In this document: in pieces, positions 61,002 through 64,000 of the stretch
Numbering within the stretch: position 1 is the stretch's first letter
Layout of the letters: each line of letters starts with the position of its first letter
Assembly: GCA_963703325.1 (NCBI GenBank)
Contig: OY969805.1
Span: 868,001-932,000 of the forward strand
Length of the DNA stretch: 64,000 nt
Source of the DNA: Aquilonibacter sp963703325
GTDB lineage: Bacteria > Vulcanimicrobiota > Vulcanimicrobiia > Vulcanimicrobiales > Vulcanimicrobiaceae
Direction of reading: 5' to 3'
Translations under genes and position numbers: made by a program
The notes under the pieces: generated by a model
Databases searched by the model: none
The model's input: only the letters and a program-made list of their open reading frames with translations
What the model was told of the DNA's origin: nothing

Positions 61002-61511
61002 CTAGAGTGTCCCACCCGTCTGCTGGACGGCTGCCCGAAGGAGGTAAGCAAGCTCCACCTCTATTTTGCCGAGCGCATCGAGCACTACGTCGGCCGTCAC
61101 GGCCGCCAGCGCCGGATTGCGTTTGGTCATGTCACCCTCGGGTACACGGTGGCGCGGATTGATCTCGCGCATGTAGATGCGCGCCTCGTACCGGATCGGC
61201 CCGTCGGGCAGAAAGTAGAGCGGATCGACCCCGAACGCGTAGACCTCGAGTGACAGGATGCCGGTGCGCTGCAAAAACTCGATCGGACGCGTCCGCAGCG
61301 CCTGCGCCAGCCGCGCGAGTGCCGACACGCCGACGCGTTCCCGGCCCGCGAGCACCGCCGCCAGACGCTCGGGCGGCAGCTCAACCGCTTCGGCAAGCCG
61401 GTCGTGACTGACCTCACGCTCGGCGGCGAGGGCCGTCAGACCACGGCCGAATGCTGCACCGCCGGCCGTGCCGACCCGTCCATCCCACGCCGGCTCATCC
61501 TTATTGATCAT
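61002..61511 (-). CDS. HTH-domain protein of unknown role
   Basis: A 169-residue protein. Residues about 20-75 form an XRE-like helix-turn-helix (LTALAAEREVSHDRLAEAVELPPERLAAVLAGRERVGVSALARLAQAL). The rest (FGVDPLYFLPDGPIRYEARIYMREINPRH and a C-terminal helix) was not recognised. It may be a regulator, perhaps with a ligand-binding C-terminal part. Its start overlaps the stop of the Rieske ferredoxin gene by 4 bp, so the two are coupled; regulation of neighbours is inference. Confidence 0.65.
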   Translation of the reverse strand: MINKDEPAWDGRVGTAGGAAFGRGLTALAAEREVSHDRLAEAVELPPERLAAVLAGRERVGVSALARLAQALRTRPIEFLQRTGILSLEVYAFGVDPLYFLPDGPIRYEARIYMREINPRHRVPEGDMTKRNPALAAVTADVVLDALGKIEVELAYLLRAAVQQTGGTL

Positions 61512-61825
61512 CGCGCCACCGGCTCCGCGGAAACATAGACACCGTCCTGCTCCAGCTTGACGTCAAAGCGTGGGATGAACGCCAAATCGCCAAGCGTCAT
61601 CGTACCCGAACGCAAATCGAAGCACCATGCGTGCCACGGGCACGTTACGGTCAAACCTTCGATCCAACCGTCGGCGATGGGTCCGCCTTGATGCGGACAG
61701 GCGTTCTCGAGCGCGTAAAAGTTCCCGCCGACATTGAAGAGCGCAACCTCATAGCGACCGACCACGACAGCGCGCGAACTTCCTGGCGGAACCGACGTCA
61801 CGTCCGCGACACGAATGAAATCCAT
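61508..61825 (-). CDS. Rieske-type ferredoxin
   Basis: A soluble 105-residue [2Fe-2S] protein with Rieske ligands CPHQGGPI and CPWHAWCFD, as in NirD or dioxygenase ferredoxins. There is no signal peptide or membrane anchor, unlike the Rieske protein at 21 kb. It probably passes electrons to an oxygenase or reductase that is not in the window. It is followed by the HTH gene with a 4-bp overlap and preceded by the SDR gene 14 bp away. Confidence 0.9.
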   Translation of the reverse strand: MDFIRVADVTSVPPGSSRAVVVGRYEVALFNVGGNFYALENACPHQGGPIADGWIEGLTVTCPWHAWCFDLRSGTMTLGDLAFIPRFDVKLEQDGVYVSAEPVAR

Positions 61826-61839
61826 TTGCGGTGTTGTTA

Positions 61840-62604
61840 CTACAGCGCTCGCGTCAAGCCGCCGTCAATGGCGATCGTTTGGCCGGTCACGTAGCGCGCG
61901 GCTTCGCTGCACAGGAACGTCACCATCGGTGCAAATTCTTCCGGTGTTGCGACACGCCCGATCGGAACCTCGGCGGCGGCTGCCGCCTCCATTGCGCCAG
62001 CGCCGGGATAAAGTTGGCGCAAGCGATCGGTATTTACGCGTCCGGTCGCAATCGAGTTAACGGTGATGCCGTCTTTCGCAACTTCCAAGGACAACGTTTT
62101 GAGCGCAGAGACCAGCGCGGTACGGAACGCATTCGATAGCGTAAGGTTTGGAATCGGTTGTCGCACCGAGGTCGACGTCAGCGCGACGATGCGTCCCCAC
62201 TGGTTTGCCGCCATTGCCGGCAGCACGCCGTTGGTCAACTCGATCATCGATCGCAACACGCCGCGATAACCGGCGTCCCAATCCTCGAGCGTCATCTTCG
62301 AAGGCGTGCCGGGTTTGGGCCCACCGCCGTTGAGCACCACGATATCGATCGCGCCAAATGCGTCGTTCACCGCGCCGAGCAGTTTGCCGATCGATTTCGA
62401 CTCGTTAAGATCCACCTCGAAGGCGCGCGCGTCGGTCGCACCGGCGTCCATTGCGCGTTTCGCAACCGACTCGAGCTTGTCGCGGCGCCGTGCCGCGACC
62501 GCCAGCGATACACCTTCGGCCGCGAGCGAGAGCGCGATTGCTTCGCCGATACCCGCACTTGCGCCGGTAACGAGCGCCACGCGCCCGCGAATGCCTAAGT
62601 CCAT
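61840..62604 (-). CDS. SDR-family oxidoreductase without the Tyr-xxx-Lys pair
   Basis: A 254-residue Rossmann protein: VTGASAGIGEAIALSL (NAD(P)-binding), NGGGPKPG (usually NNAG) and RYVTGQTIAIDGGLTRAL at the end, like FabG relatives. Where the catalytic YxxxK is expected the sequence is PIPNLTLSNAFRTALVSALKTL, so Tyr and Lys are absent. A subgroup of SDR proteins shares the LSN...R pattern. Its start overlaps the stop of the dehydratase-like gene by 10 bp. Activity and substrate are uncertain. Confidence 0.85.
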   Translation of the reverse strand: MDLGIRGRVALVTGASAGIGEAIALSLAAEGVSLAVAARRRDKLESVAKRAMDAGATDARAFEVDLNESKSIGKLLGAVNDAFGAIDIVVLNGGGPKPGTPSKMTLEDWDAGYRGVLRSMIELTNGVLPAMAANQWGRIVALTSTSVRQPIPNLTLSNAFRTALVSALKTLSLEVAKDGITVNSIATGRVNTDRLRQLYPGAGAMEAAAAAEVPIGRVATPEEFAPMVTFLCSEAARYVTGQTIAIDGGLTRAL

Positions 62605-63464
62605 GTCACCACCGTATTTCCGCCGCTTACAATCACCGCGACTCGTTCTCCGGACGCGGGCTCATACTTCCTTGAAAGCAGGGCGGCAAAGGCGGTTGCG
62701 CCACCGGGTTCGGCGATTACGCGCGCACGGCTCCAGAGCGCTTCACGGGCCGCGCGAATTTCATCGTCGCTGACCAGGATGGCGCGCTCGACGAAGCGCG
62801 CCGCGATCGGATAGACGAGCGATCCCAGTGCGCCCGCAGCCAGTGAATCGCTCGCGATGCTCCCGGTCGGTGCTAGAACCGGCGCGCCCGCGCGCAGCGC
62901 CCAGTCCAGCGTGGGCGCGCCGTCGGGCTCGACGCCGACGACGCGTACGCGCCCCTCGAACCAGGCGCTGACCCCGGCAATCAGACCGCCGCCGCCCACC
63001 GGCACGAGCACCGTATCGAAGGGTGCGGCTTCTTCTAATTCCTTTCCGAGCGAACCCGCCCCAAGAATCGTTTCCACCGCATCGAACGCGTGGACCGGCA
63101 TCGCTTCACGTGTGGCTGCATCAGCGATGCTGGCTGCGAGCGCGTCGGGATAGGTGCCGGGGACGATGACCAGCTCGGCGCCCGTCGCGCGAATGCGTTC
63201 GATCTTCGCCGGCGAGGAAATCTCCGGTACGAAGATCCGACAGGGAATGTGAAGCGTCGCGGCCGCATGCGCCACCGCTGCGCCGTGATTGCCGCCCGAT
63301 GCCGCAACGACGCCCGCCGGCGGAACGCTGCGCGTGCGCAGATTGGCAAATGCACCGCGCGCCTTGAACGAGCCGGCAACTTGCAGACATTCCAACTTGA
63401 GCAGCGTGCCGTCGAGATCGAGCACCGGCGTGTTGCGGATGTACGGCCGGATCAGCGGCTCCAT
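62595..63464 (-). CDS. PLP-dependent threonine/serine dehydratase-like enzyme
   Basis: Fold-type II PLP enzyme of 289 residues. The PLP lysine is in LECLQVAGSFKARGAF; AASGGNHGAAVAHAA is the substrate loop; VLVPVGGGGLIAGVSAWFEG binds the PLP phosphate; VIVSGGNTVV closes the domain. There is no regulatory C-terminal domain, so it resembles catabolic threonine dehydratases or serine racemases. ATG 63464 has GGGAGGG ten bases upstream. It lies 19 bp after the aminotransferase gene. Confidence 0.9.
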   Translation of the reverse strand: MEPLIRPYIRNTPVLDLDGTLLKLECLQVAGSFKARGAFANLRTRSVPPAGVVAASGGNHGAAVAHAAATLHIPCRIFVPEISSPAKIERIRATGAELVIVPGTYPDALAASIADAATREAMPVHAFDAVETILGAGSLGKELEEAAPFDTVLVPVGGGGLIAGVSAWFEGRVRVVGVEPDGAPTLDWALRAGAPVLAPTGSIASDSLAAGALGSLVYPIAARFVERAILVSDDEIRAAREALWSRARVIAEPGGATAFAALLSRKYEPASGERVAVIVSGGNTVVTWT

Positions 63465-63483
63465 CGCCGCGATGCCCTCCCGA

Positions 63484-64000
63484 TTAAGCAACGGCGCCGG
63501 TCGCCTGCATGAGCGCGGCGCCAAGCGCAACGTAGGCCGCGTCGAGTTGCTGCAGCGCGAGATGGCCGAATCCCAACCGGAACACACGCGGTTCGTCGGC
63601 AAACCATACGCCCTTCGAGACGCGTACCCCGCCTTGCGACAACGCGTCGTAGAACCGAACGACCGCGGCCTCGTCATAGACGTCGGGGCGCAGACGCACG
63701 CAGCAGATCGCACCGGCGTCAGGTCGAACCCATTGCACCACGCTCGCGTTGGCGCGCATCCATGCCTGCGTCGTCGTCAAACACTGGGCGAGAAACGAAC
63801 GCCTTTCGCCCAAGATGCGATCGCGCAGCTGCAGCACGCGCAACGCCAATGCCTCTTCGATGGCTGGGCTCGACACAACGGTATTGAACTTGCCAAGCAC
63901 GAGCGCCTCGCGCAGCGATGCATCGCGCGTGATCGCCCATCCGAGGCGCAAGCCGGGCGCGCCGTGACATTTCGAAAGCGAAGCGACCGTGACGACCTTG
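63484..64000 (-). CDS. Class I/II aminotransferase, C-terminal part (5' end outside window)
   Basis: The reading frame is open to the window edge. It begins with VVTVASLSKCHGAPGLRLGW, containing the PLP-binding lysine (SLSK) and the following Gly-rich Arg loop of aspartate-aminotransferase-fold enzymes. The C-terminal domain follows (PDAGAICCVRLRPDVYDEAAVVRFYDAL) and ends with RVFRLGFGHLALQQLDAAY, where the second Arg binds the substrate carboxylate. The exact amino acid substrate is unknown. First visible gene of an operon with the dehydratase and SDR. Confidence 0.88.
   Translation of the reverse strand, partial: KVVTVASLSKCHGAPGLRLGWAITRDASLREALVLGKFNTVVSSPAIEEALALRVLQLRDRILGERRSFLAQCLTTTQAWMRANASVVQWVRPDAGAICCVRLRPDVYDEAAVVRFYDALSQGGVRVSKGVWFADEPRVFRLGFGHLALQQLDAAYVALGAALMQATGAVA

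Noticed and set aside
1..64000. CRISPR arrays, prophage, insertion sequences, rRNA or tRNA genes
   Set aside because: No regularly spaced repeats, transposase/integrase frames, or rRNA/tRNA sequence patterns were recognised on either strand by eye.

Overview
This is a 64 kb chromosomal stretch from a GC-rich bacterium. The genes are packed closely, often with ATGA, GTGA or TTGA stop/start overlaps. GTG and TTG starts are common and Shine-Dalgarno signals are often weak. No plasmid, phage, transposase, CRISPR array, rRNA or tRNA gene was seen. The gene content points to a respiring, menaquinone-using bacterium of a poorly cultured lineage: MenG plus a long-chain polyprenyl synthase, System II cytochrome c maturation, a cytochrome b/c fusion, a rex-hemA operon as in Actinobacteria, and a selenoprotein formate dehydrogenase. 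The mix would fit Eremiobacterota/Vulcanimicrobiota-like or Chloroflexota/Actinobacteria-related bacteria, but this placement is inference only.

Layout. 1-7 kb: NAD synthesis (nadB 3' part, nadC), a secreted Met/His-rich protein, Xaa-Pro aminopeptidase with an NCS1 permease, and a NatAB-like ABC exporter. 7-15 kb: glutaredoxin, rsmI, metG, a membrane GGDEF protein, tatD, a secreted M61 peptidase and a phospholipase-D-like protein. 15-24.6 kb: respiratory-chain construction: menG, polyprenyl synthase, tatA, tatC, resB, ccsA, Rieske protein, cytochrome b fused to cytochrome c, and a Tat-exported flavoprotein. 24.7-35.7 kb: an ArnT-like glycosyltransferase, then one long tetrapyrrole operon (Met8-HemC-half-HemD fusion, hemB, mobA, hemL, rex, hemA, cobA-hemD, DUF92). 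35.7-46.3 kb: MFS exporter, glutaredoxin, TonB-like protein, a DUF5069-arginase-degenerate-EEP operon, a Bmp-type nucleoside ABC importer, a class A beta-lactamase-like protein and ilvE. 46.7-54 kb: an OFA-family transporter and a complete formate dehydrogenase module (selenocysteine catalytic subunit, FeS subunit, NrfD-type membrane subunit, FdhD). 54-64 kb: a sensor kinase, a hydrolase, PolX, a degenerate ABC-like pair, a DJ-1-like protein, an HTH protein, Rieske ferredoxin, SDR, a threonine-dehydratase-like enzyme and an aminotransferase cut by the window edge.

How the parts fit: formate oxidised by FDH would reduce menaquinone through the NrfD-type subunit. Menaquinol would feed the Rieske/cytochrome b-c complex, whose hemes come from the tetrapyrrole operon and whose c-heme is attached by ResB/CcsA. 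The Rieske protein and the flavoprotein carry twin-arginine signals and TatA/TatC are encoded nearby. MobA and FdhD serve the molybdenum cofactor of FDH. Rex would tie heme synthesis to the NADH/NAD+ ratio.

The most unusual signals are non-coding: a structured repeat present twice near nadB/nadC with compensating base changes, one copy inside the nadB reading frame; a 162-bp element with 32-bp inverted ends between two convergent genes; a SECIS hairpin after an in-frame UGA; and a terminator-like hairpin 20 nt before the FDH start. Several proteins keep an enzyme fold but have lost catalytic residues.
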